A stretch of DNA of 44,655 nucleotides from Clostridium sp. GTDB lineage: Bacteria; Bacillota; Clostridia; Lachnospirales; Lachnospiraceae. Position numbers and translations under genes: made by a program. The notes beneath the pieces were generated by a model. That model was not told the DNA's origin, did not search any database, and saw only the letters and a list, made by a program, of their open reading frames with translations. Below, one piece after another: positions 14,962-22,515 of the stretch (positions are counted from its first letter, which is position 1; each line of letters opens with the position of its first letter). The stretch covers positions 1 to 44,655 of the forward strand of contig SFNH01000004.1 in the NCBI GenBank assembly GCA_004554205.1. Reading direction: 5' to 3'.

Positions 14962-16554
14962 TCAGCTCCGTCCAAACTCCGAAAGTTTCAGGCCCGGATT
15001 GCGTTCCTCGACCATGCCGACGCTCCAGCTATTGACAAAAAGAAGCAGCGGATTGTCTTTTAAATCCTTGATCCGCTTCATGTCGGACGTGCCCTGAATC
15101 TTCTCCACATCGACCTCCGACTGATTCTCTATCCAGCGAATGTATTCGTAGGGAAGCTTCTCAAGCTTAACCTCCACCTTGTATTCATTCTCCAGACGGT
15201 AAGTCAGCACCTCGAACTGGAGTTCTCCGACCACGCCGACAATGATCTCCTCCATGCCGGTGTTGAACTCCTGGAAGATCTGGATCGCGCCCTCCTGGGC
15301 GATCTGGGTGACGCCCTTTAAAAACTGCTTGCGCTTCATGGTATCCACCTGTCTCACCCGCGCGAAATGTTCCGGCGCGAAGGTCGGAATCCCCTCGAAC
15401 TCGAACTTTTCGTCAGACAGGCACAAAGTATCTCCGATTGAGAAGATACCCGGGTCGAAGACGCCGATGATGTCCCCTGCATACGCCTCCTCCACGATCT
15501 TTCTGTCCTGCGCCATCATCTGCTGCGGCTGCGATAGGCGGAGTTTTTTGCCGCCCTGCACATGGTTCACCTCCATGCCCGCCTCAAACCTTCCGGACAC
15601 GACCCGCATAAAGGCGACCCTGTCCCGGTGCGCCTTGTTCATATTCGCCTGAATCTTAAATACAAACGCGGAAAAATCCTCCTTAAACGGGTCGATCACG
15701 CCGCCCACAGTTTTTCTCGGAAGCGGCGACGACGTCATTTTCAGGAAATGCTGCAAAAATGTCTCCACGCCGAAGTTGGTCAGCGCCGACCCAAAGAATA
15801 CGGGCGATAAATTGCCCCTGTTTACACGCTCCTGGTCAAACTCGTCCGCCGCGCCGTCCAAAAGCTCGATCTCCTCGAGAAGCTGGCGGTGGTAGTCGGC
15901 GCCGATCACCGCGTCCACGTCCGTCCCGTCCACATCGAAAATTCGGGAGGCAACTTCCTTTTGTCCGCCCATCGCCGCCGTAAATGTCGTGATCGTCCGC
16001 TCGTGGCGGTCATAGACGCCCTTAAAATTCTTCCCGCAGCCGATAGGCCAGTTGATCGGGCAGGTGCGGATGCCAAGGACATTCTCGATCTCGTCCATCA
16101 GCTCAAATGGATCCCTCGCCTCGCGGTCCATCTTGTTGATGAACGTAAAGATCGGTATGCCGCGCATCACGCAGACCTTAAACAGCTTGATCGTCTGCGC
16201 CTCCACGCCCTTCGAGCCGTCGATGACCATGACGGCGCTGTCGGCTGCCATCAGCGTCCGGTAGGTGTCCTCCGAGAAGTCCTGATGCCCCGGTGTGTCC
16301 AGAATGTTGATACAGTAACCGCCGTACTCGAACTGCATCACCGAGGATGTCACCGAGATCCCTCTCTCCTTCTCGATCTCCATCCAGTCGGAGACCGCGT
16401 GCTTTGCCGCCTTGCGCCCCTTCACCGTGCCGGCGAGGTTGATCGCGCCGCCGTAGAGCAGGAATTTCTCCGTCAGGGTCGTCTTTCCCGCGTCCGGGTG
16501 GGAAATGATCGCAAAGGTTCTTCGTTTTTTTATCTCTTCCGCTATGTTCGACAA
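14962..16554 (-). CDS. prfC: Peptide chain release factor 3
   Basis: This 530-residue GTPase recycles class I release factors from the ribosome after termination. The G1 motif HPDAGKTT is at residues 19-26. Further G motifs are RGISVTSSVMQF, DTPGHQDFSEDTY and FINKMDRE, and the RF3-type C-terminal domain ends with NSWSVGMVEERNPGLK. I chose the TTG at 16554, because it gives the family-typical N-terminus (MSNIAEEIKKRRTFAI) and has GGAGG seven bases upstream; an in-frame TTG at 16569 would overlap that ribosome binding site. It lies 48 bases after coaBC. Confidence 0.95.
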   Translation of the reverse strand: MSNIAEEIKKRRTFAIISHPDAGKTTLTEKFLLYGGAINLAGTVKGRKAAKHAVSDWMEIEKERGISVTSSVMQFEYGGYCINILDTPGHQDFSEDTYRTLMAADSAVMVIDGSKGVEAQTIKLFKVCVMRGIPIFTFINKMDREARDPFELMDEIENVLGIRTCPINWPIGCGKNFKGVYDRHERTITTFTAAMGGQKEVASRIFDVDGTDVDAVIGADYHRQLLEEIELLDGAADEFDQERVNRGNLSPVFFGSALTNFGVETFLQHFLKMTSSPLPRKTVGGVIDPFKEDFSAFVFKIQANMNKAHRDRVAFMRVVSGRFEAGMEVNHVQGGKKLRLSQPQQMMAQDRKIVEEAYAGDIIGVFDPGIFSIGDTLCLSDEKFEFEGIPTFAPEHFARVRQVDTMKRKQFLKGVTQIAQEGAIQIFQEFNTGMEEIIVGVVGELQFEVLTYRLENEYKVEVKLEKLPYEYIRWIENQSEVDVEKIQGTSDMKRIKDLKDNPLLLFVNSWSVGMVEERNPGLKLSEFGRS

Positions 16555-16602
16555 GGGTCTTTCCTCCAAAAATCCATTTTTCGTAAACGTTCAGCCATGC
16601 GG

Positions 16603-17793
16603 CTATTTGCGCGTAAAAATATGATCCAGGATTCGGTGCGCAACCTCGTCCTTCGTCATCTTTCCGAGCTCACGGACTCCCTCGCCCGTGATCAGCGTCA
16701 CGACATTCGTATCCGTACCGAAGCCCGCGCCCTCGGTCCGAAGATCGTTTGCCACGATCATATCGACATTCTTCTGCTTAAGCTTCGCGCGCGAATTTTC
16801 CAGAACATCGCGCGTTTCCATGGAGAATCCGCAGAGAAACTGACCCGCCCTGCGATGCGCGCCCAGCCACGAAAGGATATCGTCCGTCCGCTCAAGCTCA
16901 ATGCTGAGCGTCTCGTCGGTCTTCTTCATCTTCTCCGCGCCCACATGCACCGGGCGGTAATCCGCCACGGCCGCCGCCTTCACGATGGCGTCCTGCCCTG
17001 CCGCGCGCGACGTGACAGCGTCAAACATCTCCTTCGCGCTTGAGACGTCCACCCGCTCCACTCCGAGCGGTGTGGGAAGCTCCACAGGGCCGCTTATTAA
17101 GGTCACCGCAGCCCCCCGCCTCGCCGCAGCACGGGCGATCGCATAACCCATCTTCCCGGTAGAATGATTGGTAATATAGCGCACCGGGTCAAGTGCCTCC
17201 CTCGTCGGCCCCGCCGTCACGAGCACCCGTTTTCCGGCAAGATCCTTCTCGTACGCAAACTCCTGCAAAATATATTCAAGCAGCGCCTCCGGCTCCGGCA
17301 TCTTCCCGACTCCCTCATCGCCGCACGCGAGATGGCCGCACACCGGCGCGATCACCTTCATGCCGTACCTTGAGCAGAGCGCCAGATTGTCCTGGGTGAT
17401 CGGGTTCTCATACATCGCGGTGTTCATCGCCGGAACGATATATTTCGTCTTTCTGCACGCCAGGAATGTGGTCGTCAGCATGTCGTCCGCAATCCCATGC
17501 GCCACCTTCGCGATCACATTTGCCGTCGCGGGGGCGACCATGAAGAGGTCCGCCCGCTTTGCGAGCGCCACATGCTCCACCTCGAACCGGAAATTCCGGT
17601 CAAAGGTATCCACCATACATTTCGTCCCGGTCAGGGCTTCAAATGTCGCAGGCGTAATGAAATTCATCGCGTTTTCTGTCATGATGACCTGCACATCCGC
17701 ATGCTGCTTTTTCAGCATACTGGCAAGCGCCGCACTCTTGTACGCGGCAATCCCTCCCGTCACTCCGAGCACCACAGTCTTTCCCTGTAACAT
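16603..17793 (-). CDS. coaBC: Bifunctional phosphopantothenoylcysteine decarboxylase/synthetase
   Basis: This 396-residue enzyme makes 4'-phosphopantetheine for coenzyme A. The CoaC half (about 1-180) is a flavoprotein with GVTGGIAAYKSA, the catalytic His in VEHVALA (residue 74) and PAMNTAMYENP. The CoaB half begins near residue 190, with LVTAGPTREALDPVRYITN and HSTGKMGYAIARAA, followed by KAAAVADYRP and a nucleotide-binding block. I start it at the ATG at 17793 (GGGAG upstream) rather than 17865, since the longer form covers the ribosome binding site and promoter. Together with coaX nearby it supplies steps 1, 2 and 3 of CoA synthesis from pantothenate. Confidence 0.95.
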   Translation of the reverse strand: MLQGKTVVLGVTGGIAAYKSAALASMLKKQHADVQVIMTENAMNFITPATFEALTGTKCMVDTFDRNFRFEVEHVALAKRADLFMVAPATANVIAKVAHGIADDMLTTTFLACRKTKYIVPAMNTAMYENPITQDNLALCSRYGMKVIAPVCGHLACGDEGVGKMPEPEALLEYILQEFAYEKDLAGKRVLVTAGPTREALDPVRYITNHSTGKMGYAIARAAARRGAAVTLISGPVELPTPLGVERVDVSSAKEMFDAVTSRAAGQDAIVKAAAVADYRPVHVGAEKMKKTDETLSIELERTDDILSWLGAHRRAGQFLCGFSMETRDVLENSRAKLKQKNVDMIVANDLRTEGAGFGTDTNVVTLITGEGVRELGKMTKDEVAHRILDHIFTRK

Positions 17794-17836
17794 TATTTTC
17801 TCCCGCATCTCCTCCGAATATGATAACTTCGTGGAA

Positions 17837-17865
17837 AGTATACCATAGTATTTGTAACAGTTCAA
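17837..17865 (-). promoter_or_regulatory. Promoter of coaBC with overlapping palindrome
   Basis: Minus-strand -35 TTGAAC (17860-17865) and -10 TATACT (17837-17842) have a 17-base spacer. The -35 lies inside a perfect palindrome, AACAGTTCAACTGTT (17856-17870), which resembles the ends of the repeat at 19558-19690. The palindrome may be a repeat end recruited as promoter or an operator. Confidence 0.7.
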
Positions 17866-17894
17866 CTGTTCAGCCAGAGGATACCTTTATCACC

Positions 17895-18032
17895 TTAAAT
17901 CCTCTTCTTCGCAAGCAGTGCCTTCAACTCCGCGATCTGCGCGCCCTTCGCCGCAAGCTGTCGCTCTGCGCGGTCTGTGTGTTTCGCCATGCAAGCATGC
18001 CGCTCCACACAGCCACTGTCCGGGACTTTCAT
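17895..18032 (-). CDS. Small hypothetical protein (possible remnant)
   Basis: This is a 45-codon frame, unrecognised. The second half is charged and helix-like (AERQLAAKGAQIAELKALL), suggestive of a short coiled coil or the tail of a larger protein. There is no good ribosome binding site before the ATG at 18032, and a later ATG in the same frame has only a distant GGAG. It lies between coaBC and yjdF, directly after a hairpin. It may be a gene fragment left by a rearrangement. Confidence 0.3.
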   Translation of the reverse strand: MKVPDSGCVERHACMAKHTDRAERQLAAKGAQIAELKALLAKKRI

Positions 18033-18053
18033 AGTAAATAAATACAGGAAGCC

Positions 18054-18074
18054 GGGGCAGGCATCACCTGCCCC
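18054..18074 (-). terminator. Hairpin overlapping the yjdF stop codon
   Basis: Eight GC-rich base pairs (GGGGCAGG/CCTGCCCC) enclose a five-base loop that contains the yjdF stop. The run after it on the minus strand (GGCTTCCTGTATTT) is only weakly T-rich, so termination may be partial. Confidence 0.45.
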
Positions 18075-18480
18075 TATGCTTCTCTTTCCGTTTCTGCTGT
18101 TTCAGTTCAAACTGCCTCTGTTTCTCTGCTTCCCGTTGTTCCCGGCTCACAGTCTTACGTTCAGTTTTCAACTGCTCCTGCTGTAATTTCAAAGCCTGTT
18201 GCGATTTTGTGCCGATTCCGGTATTGTGCACCTGTTTGCGCACTTCTCTCTGTACCCGTTTCGGATTGCGGCCAGCTTCTTTTACATCAGTTGCCACAGC
18301 CGGACTAAGCCGCAGCCGATAGTAATTTTTCAGGACAAAATCATATATCTCATATTCTTTCGGCTCCGCGCCAAACGTAACCTTGCATACAGATAGCTTA
18401 CCCTCCGATATGCGTTCAAAAACGCCTATCCAGAATGGTTCCTCAAAAAATACTGTCAGTCTGCCCGATACTTTGTCCAT
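18064..18480 (-). CDS. yjdF: YjdF family protein (DUF2992)
   Basis: This 138-residue protein has the YjdF pattern: an N-terminal beta segment (SGRLTVFFEEPFWIGVFER), the conserved core VTFGAEPKEYEIYDFVLKNY, and a highly basic, Gln/Lys/Glu-rich C-terminal helix (about residues 75-138) such as ALKLQQEQLKTERK. YjdF function is not established. In Bacillus the gene is controlled by a riboswitch that answers to planar azaaromatic compounds, which suggests a role in tolerance to such molecules. A long structured leader is present here too. The ATG follows AAGGAGGAATTGTC. It is monocistronic. Confidence 0.88.
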   Translation of the reverse strand: MDKVSGRLTVFFEEPFWIGVFERISEGKLSVCKVTFGAEPKEYEIYDFVLKNYYRLRLSPAVATDVKEAGRNPKRVQREVRKQVHNTGIGTKSQQALKLQQEQLKTERKTVSREQREAEKQRQFELKQQKRKEKHRGR

Positions 18481-18514
18481 GACAATTCCTCCTTAAATGA
18501 TTGTAGTGAACAAA

Positions 18515-18612
18515 GAACGGACGACCCAAGGAGGGAGGGCTACTTACACCAAAGCGGTGCGGCCGGACTACCTACCGGCTCTGTAAGAGATATCATCCCT
18601 TACGTTGTGTTT
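18515..18612 (-). ncRNA. Probable yjdF riboswitch
   Basis: The leader of yjdF is about 140 bases long and structured. It has an apparent GGGATGATATCTCTTACA segment, a stem formed by GCCGG/CCGGC flanking TAGGTAGT, a CACCGCTTTGGTG hairpin, and a later pyrimidine/GGGTCGTCC block before the ribosome binding site. Position, length and gene partner fit the yjdF motif. I recall the consensus only roughly and could not score it. Confidence 0.65.
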
Positions 18613-18628
18613 TTATCTCTGCTTTTTG

Positions 18629-18634
18629 ATTTTA
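18629..18634 (-). promoter_or_regulatory. -10 element of the yjdF leader transcript
   Basis: TAAAAT is preceded by TGC, giving an extended -10. No good -35 lies at 16-18 bases. It stands about 20 bases before the structured leader. Confidence 0.45.
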
Positions 18635-18735
18635 GCATACTATCAGCAATTTTGCCACAAGATTTCAATAATACTTTTGAAGAGTGAAATTTAAAATTTC
18701 ATTTTTCTGTCAGCACCTTTAGATCTCATGAGCGA

Positions 18736-18764
18736 TTGTCTTTGCCTGAAAAATATGGTATCAT
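18736..18764 (+). promoter_or_regulatory. Promoter of coaX
   Basis: Plus-strand TTGTCT (18736-18741) and TATCAT (18759-18764) are spaced by 17 bases, 35 bases before the coaX start. The gap 18481-18798 is thus filled by the yjdF leader, its promoter, and this element. Confidence 0.65.
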
Positions 18765-18798
18765 TACACAGTACCAAACGCAAGAGAGGAGCTTAACA

Positions 18799-19572
18799 AT
18801 GATCCTGGCAATCGACATGGGCAACACCAACATTGTCATCGGCTGCATTGATTCCGAGCGCACCTGGTTTGTGGAGCGCCTCACAACCAGCCACGACAAG
18901 ACAGGCACGGAATACGCCATAAATATTAAGAATATTCTGGAAATTCATCAGATCAAACCGGCGCAGATCGAGGGCGCGATCCTCTCCTCGGTAGTCCCGC
19001 CGCTAAACGCCGCGATTTCCTCCGCGGTGAAGAAGATCCTCGGGTATCACCCCATGCTGGTGAGTTCCGGCATTAAGACCGGCATGAACATCCTCATGGA
19101 TAACCCAAAGACTGTCGGAAGCGACATGATCGTGGACGCGGTTGCCGCCATCCGCGAGTATCCGGCGCCCATCATCATCATAGATATGGGGACCGCCACC
19201 ACCATGTCCGTGGTGGACCGCGCCGGAAACTACATCGGCGGCGTGATCCTGCCCGGCCTTTACGTCTCCCTGGATTCCTTAAGCAGCAAGACCGCCCAGC
19301 TCCCCTCCATCAGCCTGGACATACCGAAAAAGGTCATCGGCAAAAACACGGTTGACTGTATGCGAAGCGGCGCCATGTACGGAAATGCAGGCATGATCGA
19401 CGGCATCATCGAGCGCATGGAGGATGAGCTCGGCGAGACGGCTACGGTCATCGCAACCGGGGGGCTGTCCCGGTTCGTAGTGCCGTTATGCAGGCACAAA
19501 ATTACCTACGATGAGACGCTTCTCCTGAAAGGTCTTCTGATTCTTTATGAGAAAAATGTAACTGTTCAGTAG
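18799..19572 (+). CDS. coaX: Type III pantothenate kinase
   Basis: This 257-residue ASKHA-fold kinase phosphorylates pantothenate, the first step of CoA synthesis. The nucleotide motif DMGNTNIVIG is at residues 6-15, the catalytic Asp is at about 109 in GSDMIVDA, and the second phosphate motif DMGTATTMSVVD is at 129-140, followed by GGVILPGL. The ATG at 18799 follows AGGAG. It is one of only two convincing plus-strand genes and lies near coaBC, so both early CoA enzymes are close. The last four codons and the TAG stop (GTA ACT GTT CAG TAG) are the terminal repeat of the element that starts at 19558, so the C-terminus was altered or fixed by that insertion. Confidence 0.96.
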   Translation: MILAIDMGNTNIVIGCIDSERTWFVERLTTSHDKTGTEYAINIKNILEIHQIKPAQIEGAILSSVVPPLNAAISSAVKKILGYHPMLVSSGIKTGMNILMDNPKTVGSDMIVDAVAAIREYPAPIIIIDMGTATTMSVVDRAGNYIGGVILPGLYVSLDSLSSKTAQLPSISLDIPKKVIGKNTVDCMRSGAMYGNAGMIDGIIERMEDELGETATVIATGGLSRFVVPLCRHKITYDETLLLKGLLILYEKNVTVQ

Positions 19573-19690
19573 GTCTGCGCATTTACTGCACTGACCGTAA
19601 GGAAACGTAGCGGAAGCAGGCAAAAATCCCATTGCCGAAGGCAATTTTCATGGATTTTTGCCCGTAACTGTGAAGGTACTGAACAGCTAC
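19558..19690. repeat. Small inverted-repeat element (MITE-like) at the coaX 3' end
   Basis: The 133-bp block is framed by 14-base inverted ends, GTAACTGTTCAGTA and TACTGAACAGCTAC, with one mismatch. Inside are CAAAAATCC/GGATTTTTG arms around an ATTGCC-GAA-GGCAAT hairpin. The last of these could serve as a terminator for coaX, since GGATTTTTG follows. A second copy in the opposite orientation is at 1-94. It has no coding capacity. Confidence 0.7.
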
Positions 19691-19716
19691 AGAAAAATAA
19701 ATAGCGTGTAACTGTC

Positions 19717-21114
19717 TCATTCCCCCGCCCACAAAAGCGACAGATGGCCTCTCCTCTGCGCATCCATCGCGAGGAGCACCTCCGGCCGCCCCGTCTCGGG
19801 ATTCTCTATCCCGGCCCAGATCCTGACTGACCACAGCCCCGAATCCTCAAGGAATTCCCGCGGAATCTCCGCCGTCGCCTCCCTTTCCTGCCCCGGAAGG
19901 AGCGCTGTCAGATCCAGGGAAAGCGGGTAGCGCCCCACGATCATTTCCCCGGCGTCCGCTCCCCCCTCCCTCTGTCTCACAGTCACATACAGGCACGGCG
20001 TAAAGCTCCAGTAGATCGGGGCGGCGCCATCGTTTACCCAGGTCGTCGTGACCTTTACATTTTTCTGAAAAAAGGATGTTTCCATCTCCATTTTTGCGAT
20101 CCGGTAGCGGTAGCCCAGACACGACAGCACGAAAAGCGCCTCCGCGCGAAGCGGGCCTGTTTCCATGTCCGGGATATTCGGGCCGAGAAAAGACATATGC
20201 GACGCCTTCAAAAGCGCAAGCGTCGTCTCCATCTGATCCCCCAGCATCTCCTCCATATCGGCGGAGCTCGTAAACTCGCCGCCCACGGGAGCTCTCTTCC
20301 AGATCTCCGGCGCCGCTTTAAGCCCGTCCGCCTCCCCCGTCTGGTCATACTCGCCGCCGTGCGCGATCCAGCCAAGCCACTCCCTCGTGCTCTTTTCCTC
20401 CCCCGTCATGTCATTGTAGACGCCGCAGCCGTCCGGCATCTCCCGAAACGGCCTGCGCATCAGAAGCCTGGCATGGGGAAATGACGTCGTATACGGCTCC
20501 ACATACGCCCTTCGCACCCTGCCTTCCGGCATTCCGTAAAGCCCGGCGCCCGCCTTCACATGCCACTCCCCCCAGTGCCCCAGGCTCCCAAGCTCCACAT
20601 AGCTGACAAATGTGTCGCGCCCAAAATACTCCCCCAGAGCGCGCACAGCGCGCGCGTGATGCCGGATAAAGGTCTCATTGTTGTAATTCGGGGCATAGCC
20701 CTTTCCGTATTTGATATCGTAGTCCACACCGTCCCCGCCGGTCTTCTCATAAAGCCAGTCGGGAATATCCATGTGTGCCTCGTCTCCCGGATAATCACAG
20801 ACAAAGCGGAGCACCGCATGCTTTCCCTCCTTCCTCCACCGGCTTAAGTGGTTCTCCTCCTCTATGCCCTCCCAGTCGTACACGCCCTCCTCCGGCTCAA
20901 GCTCGCGCCAGGTGATATCGAGATAAACCAGAGTATTTTCCCCGACATCATCCTCCTCGTCCGCCTGCGGCGCGTAGCCGATCAGGGGATTGTAAAGCAC
21001 TCCTTTATCCGCCTCAAAAACAAAGGTCTCCGCCCGGGGTCTCCCCTTAAAGATCCCCCAAAGCGCCGCAAGCGTAAGCAAAGCCCCGGCCGCGCGGCGC
21101 GCCCATCTAGCCAT
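19717..21114 (-). CDS. DUF4832-like TIM-barrel protein, last gene of the pel-type operon
   Basis: This 465-residue protein has an N-terminal membrane anchor or uncleaved signal (about residues 8-23). The following domain resembles GH42-like (beta/alpha)8 barrels: YLDITWRELEPEEGVYDWEG, then VSYVELGSLGHWGEWH, where a Glu is a candidate catalytic residue. The C-terminal 150 or so residues (from FTSSADMEEML to the end) match the beta-rich part of DUF4832 proteins. It may bind or process an extracellular sugar. It overlaps the DUF4956 gene by eight bases, so it belongs to the operon. Enzymatic activity is not shown by the sequence. Family assignment is from memory of motif layout. Confidence 0.65.
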   Translation of the reverse strand: MARWARRAAGALLTLAALWGIFKGRPRAETFVFEADKGVLYNPLIGYAPQADEEDDVGENTLVYLDITWRELEPEEGVYDWEGIEEENHLSRWRKEGKHAVLRFVCDYPGDEAHMDIPDWLYEKTGGDGVDYDIKYGKGYAPNYNNETFIRHHARAVRALGEYFGRDTFVSYVELGSLGHWGEWHVKAGAGLYGMPEGRVRRAYVEPYTTSFPHARLLMRRPFREMPDGCGVYNDMTGEEKSTREWLGWIAHGGEYDQTGEADGLKAAPEIWKRAPVGGEFTSSADMEEMLGDQMETTLALLKASHMSFLGPNIPDMETGPLRAEALFVLSCLGYRYRIAKMEMETSFFQKNVKVTTTWVNDGAAPIYWSFTPCLYVTVRQREGGADAGEMIVGRYPLSLDLTALLPGQEREATAEIPREFLEDSGLWSVRIWAGIENPETGRPEVLLAMDAQRRGHLSLLWAGE

Positions 21115-21778
21115 GATATTCCCCGTTGTACTGGATCAGCGTGACATCCTTTACATTCTCAATGTTTCGTATCTTCTCGGCAAAGAACAGATTGTCATGG
21201 CGGCAGAACACCTCCACGGCAAGCTCCGCGGTCTGCCCGCGCAGCGTCTTCGATTTGACAAAATATTTCATCTTCCCGAATTCCCTTAATATTTCATCGC
21301 CCGTGTCATCCCCCTCGTACCGGATTACCGCCACATAGACCTCGCCCAAACGCTGCTTATGGTAAAATCCCCAGACAAGGACGATCATAACAAGCAGGGC
21401 GATGAACGCAAGCCCGTACATCCCCGCACCCGAAGCGATCCCGGTGGTGATCGCCCAGAACAGATATAAAAGATCCATCGGATCCTTGATCGCCGTCCGG
21501 AAACGGACGATGGACAGAGCGCCCACCATACCGAGGGAGATCACGATGTTCGTGCTGATCGCGAGCGTCACCATACAGGTGAGCACCGTCATCCCCACAA
21601 GCGTCACCGCAAAGCTGCGCGAATAGATGACCCCCGCGTAAAATCTTTTGTACACCAGGTAGATGAGACATCCGAGCGCCAACGCCATAAAAAGCGAAAG
21701 CATCATCTGCGGAATATCATACCCGGCAAACATCTCCGATTCCAGAATTGATTTTCTGATCACATCCTTCACACTCAT
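21107..21778 (-). CDS. DUF4956 family membrane protein
   Basis: This 223-residue protein has about four transmembrane helices in residues 22-140, with the conserved stretch ISLGMVGALSIVRFRTAIKDP and the helix DLLYLFWAITTGIASGAG typical of DUF4956. A cytosolic tail of about 80 residues has a ferredoxin-like pattern (VYVAVIRYEGDDTGDEILREFG). DUF4956 proteins usually sit beside VTC-domain and CotH genes, as here, but their function is unknown. ATG and the upstream stop overlap (ATGA). A role in moving or sensing a phosphorylated or polyphosphate product is a guess. Confidence 0.88.
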   Translation of the reverse strand: MSVKDVIRKSILESEMFAGYDIPQMMLSLFMALALGCLIYLVYKRFYAGVIYSRSFAVTLVGMTVLTCMVTLAISTNIVISLGMVGALSIVRFRTAIKDPMDLLYLFWAITTGIASGAGMYGLAFIALLVMIVLVWGFYHKQRLGEVYVAVIRYEGDDTGDEILREFGKMKYFVKSKTLRGQTAELAVEVFCRHDNLFFAEKIRNIENVKDVTLIQYNGEYHG

Positions 21779-22515
21779 ACTGCTCCTCCTTCCTCCTCCC
21801 AGTACCCCCAGCCATTTAAGTACCGCGTTCTTTCATAACACAACACATATTTTGACAGCGCGGTGAATTCGGCGGCTCTGGGGGGCAAAAGCTCCTGCAC
21901 AAGCTTCGGCAGAAACTCCGTGAATTTCACCTCCATCACGACCTTACCCGGCTCAAGCGCCTCCAGGGACGGAAGAAGCGGGTCAAACAGGTCGCGGCTT
22001 AAAAGCGCCGTCCGCACATGGCTGTCAAAGGTAACGCGGACTGTTCCGTGCGCCATGACGAACGGTTCCCGCTCATAGTCCACGATCACCCTCGGACGCA
22101 TCATCCGGGCGGCGCAATCTATGTAAAATTCCCGGCAAAGCGGCTCGTCACTCCCGAGCAGGAAATCATATTCCCCGTCGATAAGCCTCTCTGTCTCCTC
22201 CCTCGTTAAAGGCGCTGATTCCTTGCAGATATAGCTCCCCACCTTTTTCTTCCTCTCAAGCCTGATCACGTGGTCCGAGCAGTCATAGATCCGTATCCGG
22301 TACTTGCACCGACTCATCACGCCCATGTTCTTCTCCGCATAGGCGCTGTCCCACATATCGTCAAAATACAGGCTGCGTATCATATAGCCGCCCTCTCCCG
22401 CGTGCCCGTCAAGCGCGAGAAGCGTCCCGATCCGGGACTTGAGCGCCTCCTTCTCACCCTCATTTATCAGATACTTAAGCTCATGCCGGTATACCGGCTC
22501 ATTTCTATTCCTCAT
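21775..22515 (-). CDS. VTC-domain (polyphosphate polymerase-like) protein
   Basis: This 246-residue protein fits the VTC/CYTH tunnel fold. It begins RHELKYLINEGEKEALKSRI, has MIRSLYFDD and SRCKYRIRIYDCSD for substrate and phosphate binding, RLERKKKVGSYICKE with basic residues, and near the C-terminus VMEVKFTEFLP with acidic metal ligands. In yeast Vtc4 this domain makes polyphosphate from ATP; for bacterial copies next to CotH the product is not proven. I start at the ATG at 22515, nine bases after GAGG, rather than the in-frame TTG at 22530. The gene overlaps the end of the CotH gene. Confidence 0.87.
   Translation of the reverse strand: MRNRNEPVYRHELKYLINEGEKEALKSRIGTLLALDGHAGEGGYMIRSLYFDDMWDSAYAEKNMGVMSRCKYRIRIYDCSDHVIRLERKKKVGSYICKESAPLTREETERLIDGEYDFLLGSDEPLCREFYIDCAARMMRPRVIVDYEREPFVMAHGTVRVTFDSHVRTALLSRDLFDPLLPSLEALEPGKVVMEVKFTEFLPKLVQELLPPRAAEFTALSKYVLCYERTRYLNGWGYWEEEGGAV

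Noticed and set aside
15889..17043. 384-codon plus-strand frame
   Set aside because: Antisense to prfC and coaBC, rich in Arg, His and Val with no domain.
19565..19834. Short minus-strand frames over the coaX 3' repeat
   Set aside because: They run across the inverted-repeat element and into the end of the DUF4832-like gene in other frames, so they are chance frames.
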